64,000 nt of DNA from Meloidogyne chitwoodi (GCA_015183035.1 JACZZP010000007.1:248001-312000); one strand, 5' to 3'; positions 11,680 to 23,811 are shown, counted from the first letter of the stretch. Notes: generated from the letters alone by a model not told the origin. Numbers and translations are program-made.

Positions 11680-12712
11680 TTTTATTTTTAGAATTTGTTT
11701 ATTTGATGAAAAACCTATAAATACCTTTGAAAAATCAATCAACAATATAACCGTACAATTAAACAGTGGCCTTGTTTTGAGAAAAAGAAAATACATTTAA
11801 AAATATATAATCGATCCTAATTGGAAAAATAGAAAACTTTGAGTAGGGTAATAAAGAAAAATGAAAACAAAAAAAAAACAAAAAATAAAGACATGGTCTG
11901 CAAAATAAAACATATTCTTCAATTTAACCAAAATTATTGGAATGCCCTCAAAAAAAAGGCGCTAAATAAACAACAAATTTAAAGAAAGCGAAAATTTAGG
12001 AAAAGCCCAACTAGTCACGGGTAAAATTGACGCAAGAGTCTGAGGTATTTTCTCTAATTCTCTTTATTTTGTGCTATTTCGATACCATAAGACCCGCGAT
12101 TAGTCGGACCTTTCAAAAATCTTGGGACCTGTACATTTTGTCTAACAAAATTGCACGACATTTCGCCTCTCCGGCAAAAAAAACTACATTTCGTTTACCC
12201 GAGCCCACGATTTTTTGTCGATGGGCCGAAATGTCGTGCAATTTCTGTCGACGAAATGTCTGGACACGAAAATCTTCAAATTTAATTCTTTTTTCTCTCA
12301 CTTCTCCTCCAATTACACAATCCATCGCAAAATGTGGTAACCTCTTATTTTGTTCTTCAACGAAAAATTTGCCATTTCGTCGTATAGAAAAAACAAGGGA
12401 GACAATAAATAAAAAGGTTTAAAAAATCCAAGTAAAAAACTTTTTTACAAGGGACATTTTTATCAAAATAGTTAACTAGTTATATATGTGAAAATTTGCG
12501 GAAAAATAAACAAAAATTACATATTAACTAGAAAATAAAAGAATTTTTTTAAAAGACACTAGAATAATAAATTGGTGTAATGGAAGAATATTTTTTAAAG
12601 ATAAAAAATGCAAATTAATTTTAAAAGTTAAGTTTTAACTATATTTTGGTGATTAATTGGACGAATAATTTCTTTTCTTTCTCTTTTTTATTTAGCATGC
12701 TTCTCCGATTTT
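11680..12712. other. Intergenic region between dUTPase and galectin, with a palindrome
   Basis: Holds the dUTPase upstream region and the galectin 3' flank. The 12027-12422 segment is less A/T-rich and open in one plus frame for 131 codons, but most of it is the palindromic element at 12148-12244 and flanks, and no domain is visible. Confidence 0.45.
12148..12244. repeat. Palindromic element
   Basis: AAATTGCACGACATTTCG (12148-12165) and its exact inverse CGAAATGTCGTGCAATTT (12227-12244) flank a 61-bp loop. A further ACGAAATGTC lies just outside. Probably a short foldback transposon remnant. Confidence 0.6.
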
Positions 12713-15700
12713 TTAAAAAATTTGAATTCCTGTAATTTCTACTTCACCACCCTTAAATATTTTTTTTAATATTTTTATTTAAACAAAAAAATACAATTTG
12801 AAGTCCAAGAAGATCATGAGGCTCCATACTAAATTATTTAGTAAATTTTTTAATTAAAAAAATAAAGTAAACCGGTGCGCGTAAGAACAGAAACGTTCAT
12901 CATTTAAGAAAATCTAAAAAAAATAAATTTAAATAATCAAACAAGCTTATATAAATCTTAAACTACTCAAAAAGTGGGATATTTTGTCATCTAATTAATA
13001 AATGTTAATTTAAAAAAATATAACACAAAATACGGGCAAAACAAAAAACATTAGCATCGAAAGGGTTCGAACCCTCGAACTACAAAAGGTGGAAAATCCA
13101 ACTATCCAACTACACCACAATTAACATTTACTCTTTTACTCAATTTTCACCTTACAAATAAATTTAAAAAAAACCTGAAAAGCGTATTCCTCGTTAACAA
13201 TCTTCAGATCAAATCCAATTCCTTTTTCTAAGGTAAGTTTTCCTTCACGTTCCTCATTTCCCCATTCATTTGCTATTAGAGAGTTACGAATAATTGCCTT
13301 ATTTTTTTTTTTAATATATTTTGAATTTTTAAATTAAAATTAAACCTTTTCATCAAAACGAGGATTAAAATGTAAGGCAATGTCACCATTCTTTTTCAAC
13401 TTTAAAAAATTTAAAATAAATAAAAATATTTAGAAAAAATACCAAATTAATGTGAAAACGTTTTCCTTTCTTCTCTGGGGTTCCAAAAAGCAGCAAAGTT
13501 TTTCCTGGAGCAAAACCTTCACCAACAATACCGCTTTCATAGGGAACAGGCTTAAATTTTAATTTTAATAAATTTAAAAAAATAAAAATAAATTTTTTAA
13601 TTAAAAAACCTCTTACATAATATTTTCCTCCCCAATGAATGTGTGTAACCAGAATATCTCCATCAATTGAAAAATGGGTGATAGAACTAAAATAATTAAT
13701 TTATTAAAATAATATTCTTTAAAATTTAAAAAAAAACCTTAAAGGCACTCTATGCTCATATTCCTTAATTTCTTTTTGATCAGCAAAAATTGTAAATTTA
13801 CTATCATGCGCACGAATCTGAATAAAAAATTTTTTTTTTAAAATTAAAGAAAAAATTTCAACGCGAAAGTCGATGTCTTCTCCCTTTTTATATGGATTGC
13901 TTTTACGTTCTTCTTTTCCCCATTCTCCTTTAGCAAAGGTGTTGTAGACAATCTTTAAAAATTAAAAAAAATTGAAATTTTTGAAAAATTTCAAAATGTC
14001 AAATTTCAAAATATGCACAATGGCTGTTCTTTTTAATTAAATAAAAAAATAATATTTAAAAAACCTTTCCCTCATCAAATCGAACAGAAATATGTAGCGG
14101 AACATCGTTTCCACTAAAATCAGGGCTAGCATGATGCAAATTAATTGTAAAACTTAAAATTAAAAAATTAAAAACATCTTAAAATTAAAAAAAATACCGA
14201 ACAGAATCTTCAGCAGTTTTTCCTTTTAAAATTAATGTTTGACCAGGTTCAAATTGTTCGGTAAGTTTACTTCGGTAAGGAATTGGCTTAAAAAACAAAC
14301 AAAATTTATTTTAAAAATTAAAAAAAAATTATACATAATTAGTTTCAGCAGTCATTATAATATTATCAGAATTTGTATTATTATCTAAAAAAAACAAAAA
14401 AAATTAGCAATTTATTAAATTTACCACCCCATTTATTCGCAACACAAAATATATTTTATTGTTCATTTTCGAGTGTAAAATATTTTCTTGCGAATAAATG
14501 GGGTGTGTAACACGAAATATTTAAAAATATTTTCCAAGCATTATTTTTAATTTAATATTAAAAAAAAAAAATTATTTCTTTAAGAAGGAGTCATTTAACC
14601 GCAAAAATTAAATTTTTAATTAAAAAAAATCAATATCTCAAAATAAAATTCTTTTTAAAAATAAATAAAAATAAAATAAAGTTGTTATTAGAAAATAAAG
14701 AGTGGAGAAAAGGAGGGAATTTTTACATTTTATAAAATTTTTGTAAAACGAAAGAAATTTTTTACAAAAATAAAAAATAGAAAGAAGAAAAATTGAAAAT
14801 GAATCATTCAACTAAAAATAAATAAAATAATTTTATTTTTCTTACTTTTCTTTCTCCAAAATTGAATTAAAAACGGGATCAGCCAGAAGATCGAAACCCA
14901 AAAGATCACAAGACGAATGAAAACAATTTGTGAACTTGCCAGTTCGGTCAAGTAATAAAACTCTCCTTGTAGGTAGTGACAGGAACTTTTATGTCTAACA
15001 GGATTATATTTTCTCTTCAGAGCGCCTGTGATAAAGGCCACTCTAACACGTAAAAAAGACGCAGAAAAATAGACCAGTAGATAGTTGAGGTCAGAGAAAA
15101 ATTAAATGAGCTGTTCTTTTCCAGAACTGTACACAGTTTCTGCATCTTTTTCACACGAGAGAGTAGCCTTTATCACAGGCGCTCTGAAGAGAAAATATAA
15201 TCCTGTTAGACATAAAAGTTCCGGTAACTACTTGTAGTTCCAAGTTTGAATGAACACCAAATTGTTTTAAGAGATTTGACCGAACTGGCAAGTTCACAAA
15301 TTGTTTTCATTCGATATTCAATCTTTTGGGTTTCGATCTTCTGGGGAGGACCTTAAAAAACAAAAATAATAATAATAATTATACTTTATACTCTCTACCA
15401 ACTCCTTCATATTTTCAAGGACAAAAAAAATTATTATCAAAAACCTTTAAATAATAATTTTTCAACTAAAAATATGAGAGATTGAAAAAAGATAAGAAAG
15501 TCATCAAAAATCTTAAAAAATAAAAACATGTCAAAAATGACTTTTAAAGTCTCTGGAAAATCTTTGATAAAAAAAAATTGAAAAAATAAATATTTTTTTG
15601 CGAATAAATTGGGATTTAAAAAAAATCTTGAAACATTTATTAAATATTAAAATAAAATATATTTATTTAAAATTGACTCTAATAAATAAACATTAAGTTA

Positions 15701-17559
15701 AACATATGCTTGTTTTTTAATATTTTAAGCCAAAAGAAAAAATAAATAAATTTAGCAAAAAATAAAGTAAACAAATAAATAAATATAAAATTTTATTTTC
15801 TCTCTTTTTTCCGTTTTGTCTCAATTTTCACGCCTTTCCTCCCTTTTCTATATTATAAAAATAAATAAAAAGAAAAATAAATAAATATTTTTAAAGGGAC
15901 ATATGGGCGCCCAATGAATTTTTTAAAAAATCTGTTTCTCTCTAATCGATTTTTTTATTTTTTTTTTAAATTCAAAGTGAACATGAATCATCCTAAAATA
16001 AGGAAAAAACATTAAAAAAAATATATTTTTTTTTAAATAATTAAAAATAAAAAATTGAAAAGACTCGCCCTTCTGAATTATCAAATTTTGATTAAAAAAA
16101 AATAAAATATTTTTTTTATAAAATTTAAAAATATATTATAATTTTGAATAAATAAAATAAAAATATATGTATATAATATTTTTGTATATAAATAACCGGT
16201 TCTATATATTAAATATTTGAAAATAATAAAATTAAAAAAGAAAATTCTTTCCCGTTTAAAAATAAATTTTAATTAGAAAATATTTTTGGGGAGAAAAAAT
16301 AAATAAATAAAAATTATTAGAGAAAATGTGTAATATATTATAAAATAAAATAGATTTTTTAAAAGTAAAAATGAGTAAAAATAGTGAAGTAGTCATAATA
16401 ACAATAAAAAAATTTCACCTTAAAAATTTAATAAAAAAAGTTTTTTTAATAAATGAAGAAGAAAAAATTTAGTATTAATACAATAAAAAAAATTAAAAAA
16501 TAAAATAATCAAAATAAATTTGCAGATCACACTTTTTAGTTTATTAAGGTAAAATAATAAATGAATACCACCAAAAGGTGTCGAACCCCACCTAATAAAA
16601 TTTCCCAGGCAAACACCTTATCCATTCAACCACCACACAACTAACATGTTATTCTTTATTTTTATATATTAACTATTTCAGAGAAGAAAAACTCTCGTTA
16701 AAATGGGCACGATGGAGAAATTCGTAAAAAAATTTTTCTCAATTTTAATTATAATAAAAAAAAATATTTATTTAATTAAAATACATACCATTAATAGTAA
16801 TTTGTTCATTCCCAACATTTTCATATTCATAGGCTTCAATATTTCCTCCCTCATTAATATTATCCTCTTCTTTTACTCTTTGATGTTCTTCTTCAATGCC
16901 AAAATTTAATTGTTGTACTATTAAATAAAATTTTAAAAATTTTATTTAAAAAGTGATAAATAAATTTAAAAAAAAATTAATTTAAAAAAAATAAATGGTC
17001 AACTTTTTTTTATCTTCCCGGGGGACATTTAAAAACGATCCCCCGGAAAACAGTAAAATAACGGGGATATTTCTCACTTTCTTCTTTTATATGCGATGAA
17101 CAGTGTCTTTTTTGTTTTTATTATATCTCTAAGATAATAGGGCATCGATTTAATTCCAAAAAAAAATTTAATTCTCCCGCATCAATTCTTTTTATTATTG
17201 GAAAAATTTCCAAGTCCCCCCCGTTGACTTTGAATATAACAGAAATTTATTGGGGGCAATCTCCCCCTATACTTTTTTATTCCTTTTAAATAATACTTAC
17301 ACATTTTCTCCGTATCATCAAAATTATTATTTATTTCCTCCCGTTTCTCGCCAGTCAAATATTTATTTTCCTCATCTTTTGAAGAAGAAAAATATTGTAC
17401 ATTTGTTGTACTTATCGAATGTTCTTCTAAAATATTAAATTTTATCTTGTTCTTTTATAAAAATAAAATATAACCTTGAGAATAATTTTGCTGCTGTTCA
17501 TTTTTATTAACTTCAAAAAATTCATCATCATCTAATCCTCCATAATTGTAATGCTCCAT
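12713..17559 (-). CDS. lec-1: Tandem-repeat galectin (LEC-1 type) with a probable acidic N-terminal extension
   Basis: A beta-galactoside-binding lectin with two carbohydrate-recognition domains. CRD1: YPIPYRSKLTEQFEPGQTL, HISVRFDEGK, then WGKEERK. CRD2: VPYESG, HFNPRFDEK, IRNSLIANEWGNEERE, ending SYAHRMEPHDLLGLQI and GGEVEITGIQIF. The H-NPRF-N-W-EE ligand residues are present in CRD2; CRD1 has the ISVRF variant, as in C. elegans LEC-1. The classic start is MTAETNY at 14355. Upstream exons 17559-17475, 17426-17301 and 16917-16789 (starting MEHYNYGGLDDDEFFEV, very acidic) have all phase-1 junctions and join in phase to the exon beginning at 14384, giving 123 extra residues. Both forms may exist. 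The 2.4-kb intron holds a large foldback. Confidence 0.9.
13049..13126 (-). repeat. tRNA-like sequence in a galectin intron
   Basis: On the minus strand: GTGGTGTAGTTGGATAG (A box) and GAGGGTTCGAACCC (B box). The acceptor ends do not pair well, so a tRNA-derived repeat or pseudogene is more likely than a functional tRNA. Sense to the gene. Confidence 0.6.
14422..14506. repeat. Short hairpin element
   Basis: CACCCCATTTATTCGCAA and its inverse TTGCGAATAAATGGGGTG enclose about 50 bp of A/T-rich loop. Located in the long galectin intron. Confidence 0.6.
14883..15344. repeat. Large foldback (inverted repeat) inside the galectin intron
   Basis: Two arms of roughly 180 bp mirror each other: CCAGAAGATCGAAACCCAAA on the left against TTTGGGTTTCGATCTTCTGG on the right, AACTTGCCAGTTCGGTCAA against TTGACCGAACTGGCAAGTT, and CTTCAGAGCGCCTGTGATAA against TTATCACAGGCGCTCTGAAG. 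The right arm has a small insertion near 15230-15265. The centre (15050-15160) repeats AAAAAGACGCAGAAA in inverted form. A transcript would form a long near-perfect hairpin. Confidence 0.8.
16566..16645 (-). repeat. tRNA-like sequence
   Basis: On the minus strand GTGTGGTGGTTGAATGGATAA (A-box region) and GGGGTTCGACACC (B box). Ends do not form an acceptor stem. In the long galectin intron, sense to the gene. Confidence 0.5.
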
Positions 17560-18301
17560 CTCAAAAATTTGAGAGATAAATTTTCTAAAATTAAAAAAAA
17601 AAATTACAAATTTAATATATTCCTGTTATCCTTAAAAATTGTAAAACGTAAATATTTTTTTTATTTAAATAAATGAAAATTGAGAGTATATTTTAACTAT
17701 ATTATTACCCCTATATTTAATTTAAAAAAACCTTTTTTCCCTTTTTTCATATTTAAATAAAATATATCATCAATTGACTCTCTCTCTCTTCTGTGTATTT
17801 GTTCAGCTTTACACTAAAATTATTTAAATTAAAAAAAAAAAAAGTTGAGAGAATTATTAAGTAAATAATTATTTAAATTTTATAGTTCATCTCCAATATT
17901 AATTTAAAAAAAAAATAAAAAAAAATTTGTTCCTTTTACACAGTAAGTAGAAGGAGAGGAACACTCTGTTTTTGAGAAAAAGAAAAAAAATTTTTATTAA
18001 TTTAAATTAATTTTTTTTAATTAATAATGGAGGAACATAAAAAATAAATAAAAAATATTTTTATTTTTTGAATTTAAATATTTTTTACATTGTTTTTAAA
18101 AACAATTATAAATTAATTAATTTAAAAAAAAGAATATTAATATTTTTTTTCTTCATCTCATTTTATATAAAAATAAATTAATAATAAAATCATAATTTTT
18201 TTGAAATTACAATTAAAAAAAAATAAAGAGCTCATTTTTAAATCTTCAAAAAAAATAAAATAAATTTCTCTTCCTTTTTTCTTCTTCTTTAATTTTTTTT
18301 T
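17560..18301. other. Spacer upstream of the galectin extension exon
   Basis: Extremely A/T-rich, with long A and T runs and one inverted copy of the GTTCCTCTCC hairpin repeat (17929-17975). A TTTTAG lies 33 bp before the ATG at 17559 and could be a trans-splice acceptor. No gene is seen. Confidence 0.4.
17929..17975 (-). repeat. GTTCCTCTCC hairpin repeat, copy A
   Basis: Reverse-strand copy of the family at 18655, 19294 and 20138; reads GTGTTCCTCTCCTTCTACTT then ACTGTGTAAAAGGAAC. Confidence 0.6.
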
Positions 18302-21300
18302 TTAATTTTCCTCTTCTTCTTCTTCATTATCAGAAAATAATTCAGCTTCTTCCACTTTAAAATAACGAGAAATTAAAATATATCCACTACGAAAAAGTTC
18401 TAAAGGAATATCAAAATTATTCATCATTCTCTTTAAACGTAATTCTGCTTCCTTTTTAAATTTTAAAAAAAAAATAATTTTTTTTTTAATTCAAAAAAAT
18501 TTTTTAAAAATAAATTTAAAATTAATCTTACAATATAAGTAGACAACATCTCTGCAAACTGATCAACAGAACCACCCGAATATTTTCCAGCAAGATACTT
18601 AAAAAATAAAATTAAAAAAAAATAAAAAAATTTTTTTTAATTTCCCCAAAATGATTGTTCCTCTCCTACTACTCACTGTACAAAAGGAACGAAAAGGAAA
18701 AAAATTATTTTTTTAATTTTCCCAAAAATTAAACACTGCTTTTTCTTTTACAATGAATCACTCCAAACATTTGTCTAACAGATCAGTTAATTAAAAAAAT
18801 TAAATCAACAAAAAGCAGTGTCGTCCCCATCTCTTTAAAAAATTATTATTAATTTGGGACGATTAAAAAAAAAAAGATACTTTTCAAGGGGTCATATATA
18901 ACCCTATAAATCCCCCCAAAAAAAATAAATAAAAAAAAATAAACCTCTTTAATATTTTCTTTAATTTGTCCTTTTGTTCCTTTTAAAGGTTTTCTTTCAA
19001 ATTTTGGCACAGTCAAAAGAGATGATGAATTATTACTACATTTTATAGTGTTTAATATTGATAAAGTATTATTATTATTTGTTGATGAATCACAAATATC
19101 TAAAAAATAAAAATAAATTTTTAAAAAAAAATTTAAAAGTTTAATTAATTTTTATTTTAGGAATAGACAAAACAAATAAAAAAAAGAGAATAAAAATTTA
19201 TATATAATTTTTATTACTCAAAATAATTATTATTTCTCATATTTTAAATTTTAATTAATTAAAAAAAAAATTTTTTTTTTAATTTTCTTAAAGAGTGTTC
19301 CTCTCCTTCTACTCACTGTGTGAAAGGAACGAAAGAAAAAAATTTTTTCTTTTCTTTCACTTTTCATACCAATAGAATAATTAAATACAAAAAATATTAA
19401 TAGGTAAATATCATCTCTTTAATTTGTCAAAAGAAATTTTTAAAAAAAATTCAAATTTTTATTCTCTTTTTTTTAAAAAGATTTATTCTTTAATTTAAAT
19501 AATAAAAAATAAAATTAGGTATATTTCTCTTATAATGTACGTACATAAACAGACAAAATAAAATAAATAAATAATAAAAACAAAATTGTTCGAGTAGAAA
19601 AAAATAAAAAAATTGTCAAAATTATTATAATTCCAATAAAAAATGCCACCGACTCACCAAATGGATGACTTTCTCTATTATTTATCATTTTATTATTATT
19701 ATTTAAAGGTTTTGTTAACCCCCAATTTATTGGTGTCAAATTTTCTTGTTGTTGACCTCCTCCTTTTTTATTTGAAATTTTTTTTCCATCTAAAATTTTT
19801 CTCGAAGAAGAAGAAGAAAATAGTGGTGGTGCAGAAGAAGGAGGAGGAATAGCAACAACAACATTATTATTATTTTTAGTAGAAATAGCAGTTGTTGTTG
19901 TTGAAGGAATAACAACAGCAACAACACTTTTTTGTCGTTCTTTTTCTTCTTCTTCTTGATGAACTTTTGTTGTTTTAATTTTCTATTTTTTTTAATAAAT
20001 AAATTAATAAAAATTTAAAAAAAAAATTGTTTTAATTTAAAACAATTCAAAAGAGCATATCAACGCTTTATTAGAAACATAAAAGTTTCAGAAAATTTTG
20101 TTCTACTTGATTTTATTCTGTTAAAAAAATTTAAAAAGTGTTCCTCTCCTACTACTCACTGTGTAAAAGGAACGAAAGGACAAAAAAAAATTTTTTTAAC
20201 AGAATAAAATCAAGTAATAAAAATAATTTTCTGAATCAACGACTCTTTGGAATTTAAAAAATATTCAATCCAAAATAAATAAAATTAAAAAAAAACCTGA
20301 ATAGAAGAAGGACGTTTTTCTTCTTTAGTAAAAGAAGATTTTGATGATTTATTCAAATCAGAAGATGTTGATGGTTTTTTTGTTGATACTTTTTTAGAGG
20401 AACCTGTAGTTGTTGTTGTAGTAATAAAAGAATTATTAGTTTCATCAAAAGTATTATCTTTTTCAACAATTTTATTATTATGATCAACAGTGTCCTCTTC
20501 CTCCTCATCATCTTCTTCAATAATAGTTTCTTCAATAATGCTTTCCTTCTTTTTCTTGTACTGAAAAATTTGTTTTTAATTTAATTAAAAAGAAATTTTA
20601 ACCCATTAAAAGGAAATATGAAAGAGACTTAAAAAATAAATTTCGGGATGTTACAAAAAAAGTTTAAACAATTTCCAATGACCACATTCCTAAACGTACC
20701 GCGCGGAGTATCACACATCATGAGAAAAGTTTACAATGTAGAAGAGTGTATGTTAATGAAAAAGGTTTTGTGCAATTCCTCCTTCCGTTGTTCCATATCA
20801 ACTAGGAGTAGTCGCTAGGGAACAACGGGAGAGAATTCTTTAAAACAATGAAAAGCTCTGTTTAAGAATGAACTGGAAAGATGTTGAATAATACTTAAAC
20901 AACATCCTCTTTTTTGCTCTATAAACTTTCCTCAAGTGTGCGTACACTTGAGAATTTAAAATATGCTCCCTCTTTTTACGAATTAAACTAATTTCTTCAC
21001 AAAGTTCCTTCTCTTAAATAACCACAAAATTAAAAAAAACCTCAATTATCGCTTCCTTCAATTGTTCAACTGTCATATTCTCCTTATCTTTCAAATTTTC
21101 AAAAAATTTTTCATCAGCAACATCATTGCCCAAAACACACTCTAAACGAACCTTTACATCTCTGCAATATTTTCGAACAGTTGTAACACCCAAATTACGA
21201 TCTTTTGAAGCTTTAATAGCAGTAACTTCAAATAATATTATGTCCAAAATCCCTGAACGCATTTGTGCCTTTTTGTCCTCAGTATCGGCACGGAAATGTA

Positions 21301-23245
21301 CAAAAGTTAAAACTTCATCAATTAATTGTTCAATAACTAAAAAATAAAGTTAAATAAAATTAAAATAAATACCCAAGTAGAACAAAGAGTTTTTCTACTA
21401 AAATTAGACTAAAAAATGATTTCAAAAAGGACTCAAAAAATTTTTTAAATAAAAAACTGAAAGATAATATTCCAGTTTTGTGACCTATTTTTCCTTATTT
21501 TTGCTTGAATTTTCGAATAAATTACTTGCCAAAATCAAAATAAAGAAAAATTGGGGGAGAAGTTAAAAAGGGGGACACAAACTTAAAAATTTATTTTAAT
21601 TGAAAAATCAAAAAAAAAACCTGTAGGAAATTCCTGCCAACGAGGATTTGTAGGGACAGGTCTATTTTGAAATTTATCCTTCCCATTAGCTTCAAAAGTT
21701 GCGGGAATTGTAACATCTTCATGTGGAACACTAGGCAATGGAATTGCTGATGCCTTTTTTGAGATTTTTGGTTTTGCTTTATAATGAACAAGTTCATTAT
21801 TATTATTGTTATTACTTGTTGAAGGAACTGAAGAAAAAAAATTAAAAGAAATTTTAAAGTTTTTTTTAATTTTAAAGTTCTCCAAACTTTAATGGAACAA
21901 AAAAGGGTAAAAATAGAAAAGATTTTTTCAAAAAGTTAAAAATCTAATCAAGCCGACTTTATTTAACCTTAAAAAATCCAAAATAAAGCTCCAAACGTTG
22001 TTGGAAAAAAATAAAATTTTCACAACTAAAAAACCTGTACTTATCGTTCCCGAATCCATCTCTTGGTCTTGACTATTTTCAACAGGTTTAGTGTTTTTCA
22101 CATTTTTATAAGGAACAAGAGCTGAAGAAGAAGCAGTCGTTGTGGTCGTTGTTGGGGAATAATCCCTTTCTTTCCAAGTTATAGCCCTCAAGGAATTTGA
22201 ACTTTTTGAACGAGTTTTAATTGAAGGTGTTGGCTGCAATACTTCCTTTACGGCAGATGACAAAGCCTCACTTAAAAATTTTTTTTTTAATTTAAAAAAT
22301 AAGTCACAGGTCCGTGAACCCAAAAAATCAAAAAGAAACCTGTCCACATCCTTAGAACCGCCAAAAACTTGTTCACGAGCTTCTTGTTGAAGAATATCAT
22401 TTAATTTGCGTCGTTTCTTTCTAACAGTTACATTTACTTCAATAAGCTCACCCATTTTCTTCCTTTTAACTTCCTTTTCTTTCTTCTTCGAAGTCTCTTC
22501 TTTCTTCTTCGCAGTTTCTTCTTTCATCTTCATAGTCTCTTCTTCTTCAATACTCTTCTTCTTTGATGATTTTACTGATTTTTTACTTTTTTCAGATTTT
22601 TCTATTGATTTATCATTAAGAGTTGAAGATGTTGTTGGAGTATTAGAGACAACACTATTTCCAGTATTTTTTTTTGGCTGTTTATTTTCATTGGTCGGTT
22701 GAGCATCTATAAAATTTTAATTTTTAGAATTTTAACTAATACCCCTAAATCTAAAAAGATCAAGAAATTTTGGTTTCAAAAGTTCAATGAAAAATAGAGA
22801 ATTTTATAATTTAAGGAAACCATAAAAATCAATAAAAATTTCCGCAAGGACAAAATGTCCAAAATTTCATCTCTAACAACTAAAATCTATTTTTAAGTCT
22901 AAATAGTTAAAATATTCAATAAAAATCGATAAAATTATACCAAGCTTTTTTCTAGCTAATTGAAGAAGAGACTCAAGAACTTTGAGATCCAAATTTTGAA
23001 TAGAAGTGGAAGAGCGCGTCTGACCCTTAAAGGAAAATGTTTTATAAATAAATTTAAAAAGTAAAAACAAAATCAAAAAAAGCAACTAAAATAAACTCTA
23101 AAAACTAACTAACCTTTCCAGTCAATACTTCCAAAGCCGCCTTATAATAATTATCAACAAATTCATCATCAATTGAGGTATTATCGATTGCAGCACTAAC
23201 CGCTTTCTGTGCATCATCTACAGCATAAAATTTAGGTTTTGTCAT
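18302..23245 (-). CDS. Unrecognised low-complexity, probably nuclear protein
   Basis: About twelve exons read as one minus-strand gene from MTKPKFYAVDDAQKAVSAAI at 23245 to ELFSDNEEEEEEN and TAA. A short ordered N-terminal part (DEFVDNYYKAALEVLTG; LESLLQLARKKLG) is followed by a Lys/Glu-rich basic stretch (22340-22700, with KKKEETSKKKEKEVKRKK, a likely nuclear signal) and Ser/Thr/Asn-rich linkers. An ordered central block (21042-21342, with TTVRKYCRDVKVRLECVL) and a charged KELCEEISLIRKKREH exon come next, then poly-Thr, poly-Pro and poly-Ser stretches. The C-terminal block contains LRLKRMMNNFDIPLELFRSG. It may be a chromatin or RNA-binding scaffold, but this is only inferred from composition. 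Joining of all exons into one gene is probable, not proven. Confidence 0.6.
18655..18700 (+). repeat. GTTCCTCTCC hairpin repeat, copy B
   Basis: GTTCCTCTCCTACTACTCAC then TGTACAAAAGGAAC, flanked by inverted AATTAAAAAAAATT-type arms. Intronic, antisense to the host gene. Confidence 0.6.
18734..18820. repeat. Intronic hairpin
   Basis: CACTGCTTTTT (18734-18744) and AAAAAGCAGTG (18810-18820) are exact inverses around a 65-bp interior. No coding content. Confidence 0.5.
19294..19340 (+). repeat. GTTCCTCTCC hairpin repeat, copy C
   Basis: GTGTTCCTCTCCTTCTACTC then ACTGTGTGAAAGGAAC; same family as copies B and D, in an intron. Confidence 0.6.
20060..20260 (+). repeat. GTTCCTCTCC hairpin repeat, copy D, with long arms
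   Basis: The core (20138-20180) sits inside a palindrome: CTTGATTTTATTCTGTTAAA on the left mirrors TTTAACAGAATAAAATCAAG on the right, and the outer TTTCAGAAAATTTT / AATTTTCTGAA also match. This is the best-preserved member and shows the element is a hairpin of about 150 bp or more. Confidence 0.65.
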
Positions 23246-23811
23246 TTTTATATCTTACAAAGACTTAAACAATCCTTTAAACATAAAAAAATTAATAGAA
23301 AATCAAAAAAATCATTAAAACCATTTTAAGAAAAATAAAAAGTTTATCTTACACACTGCTGATCTCTCAATAATACCTTATATTTCTTTATTATTTAAAA
23401 ATAAAATTAGACATTTTTGGCATTCTGTTTAAAGCGAATTTTTAAATGTCCAACTAATCGCCATTTAATTTAAAGAATTTTTTAATTTATTCTTTAAAGG
23501 TTTTTAATTAAAAACAACTTAAAATACTAAAAATAACTTGAAAAATAATTAAAAAAATTAAAATTTTGAAAAATCCATTTTAAAAGCTAAAAAATGCAAA
23601 AAATATCATTTATTATATCCAAAATGAGGTAAAAAAGAACAAAATTTAAGCTATTTTTTACATATATAATATAAAATTGAGATCAAAATTTAAAAAAAAA
23701 ATATTTGGGAGGGGGGATCAAGCCAAAATAGAGAGAATTTTGAGTAAAATTAAAAATATTTTTCATTAGTTGACATTTTGCACTTATTAAAATATATTTA
23801 AATACATATAT
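23246..23811. other. Intergenic spacer
   Basis: A/T-rich sequence between the unrecognised nuclear gene start and the ast-1 stop. A GGGAGGGGGG run at 23708-23717 is the only GC-rich spot. No gene is seen. Confidence 0.4.

Noticed and set aside
12027..12422. 131-codon plus-strand open frame as a gene
   Set aside because: It overlaps a palindrome, shows no domain and has no convincing splice context; openness follows from locally higher GC.
14808..15041. 77-codon frame on the foldback arm
   Set aside because: It lies wholly on one arm of the inverted repeat and has no domain.
19530..19739. Membrane protein frame (TIFLFFSTRTILFLLFI)
   Set aside because: It continues past a good GTGAGT donor of the low-complexity gene into intron sequence; hydrophobicity arises from T-rich DNA.
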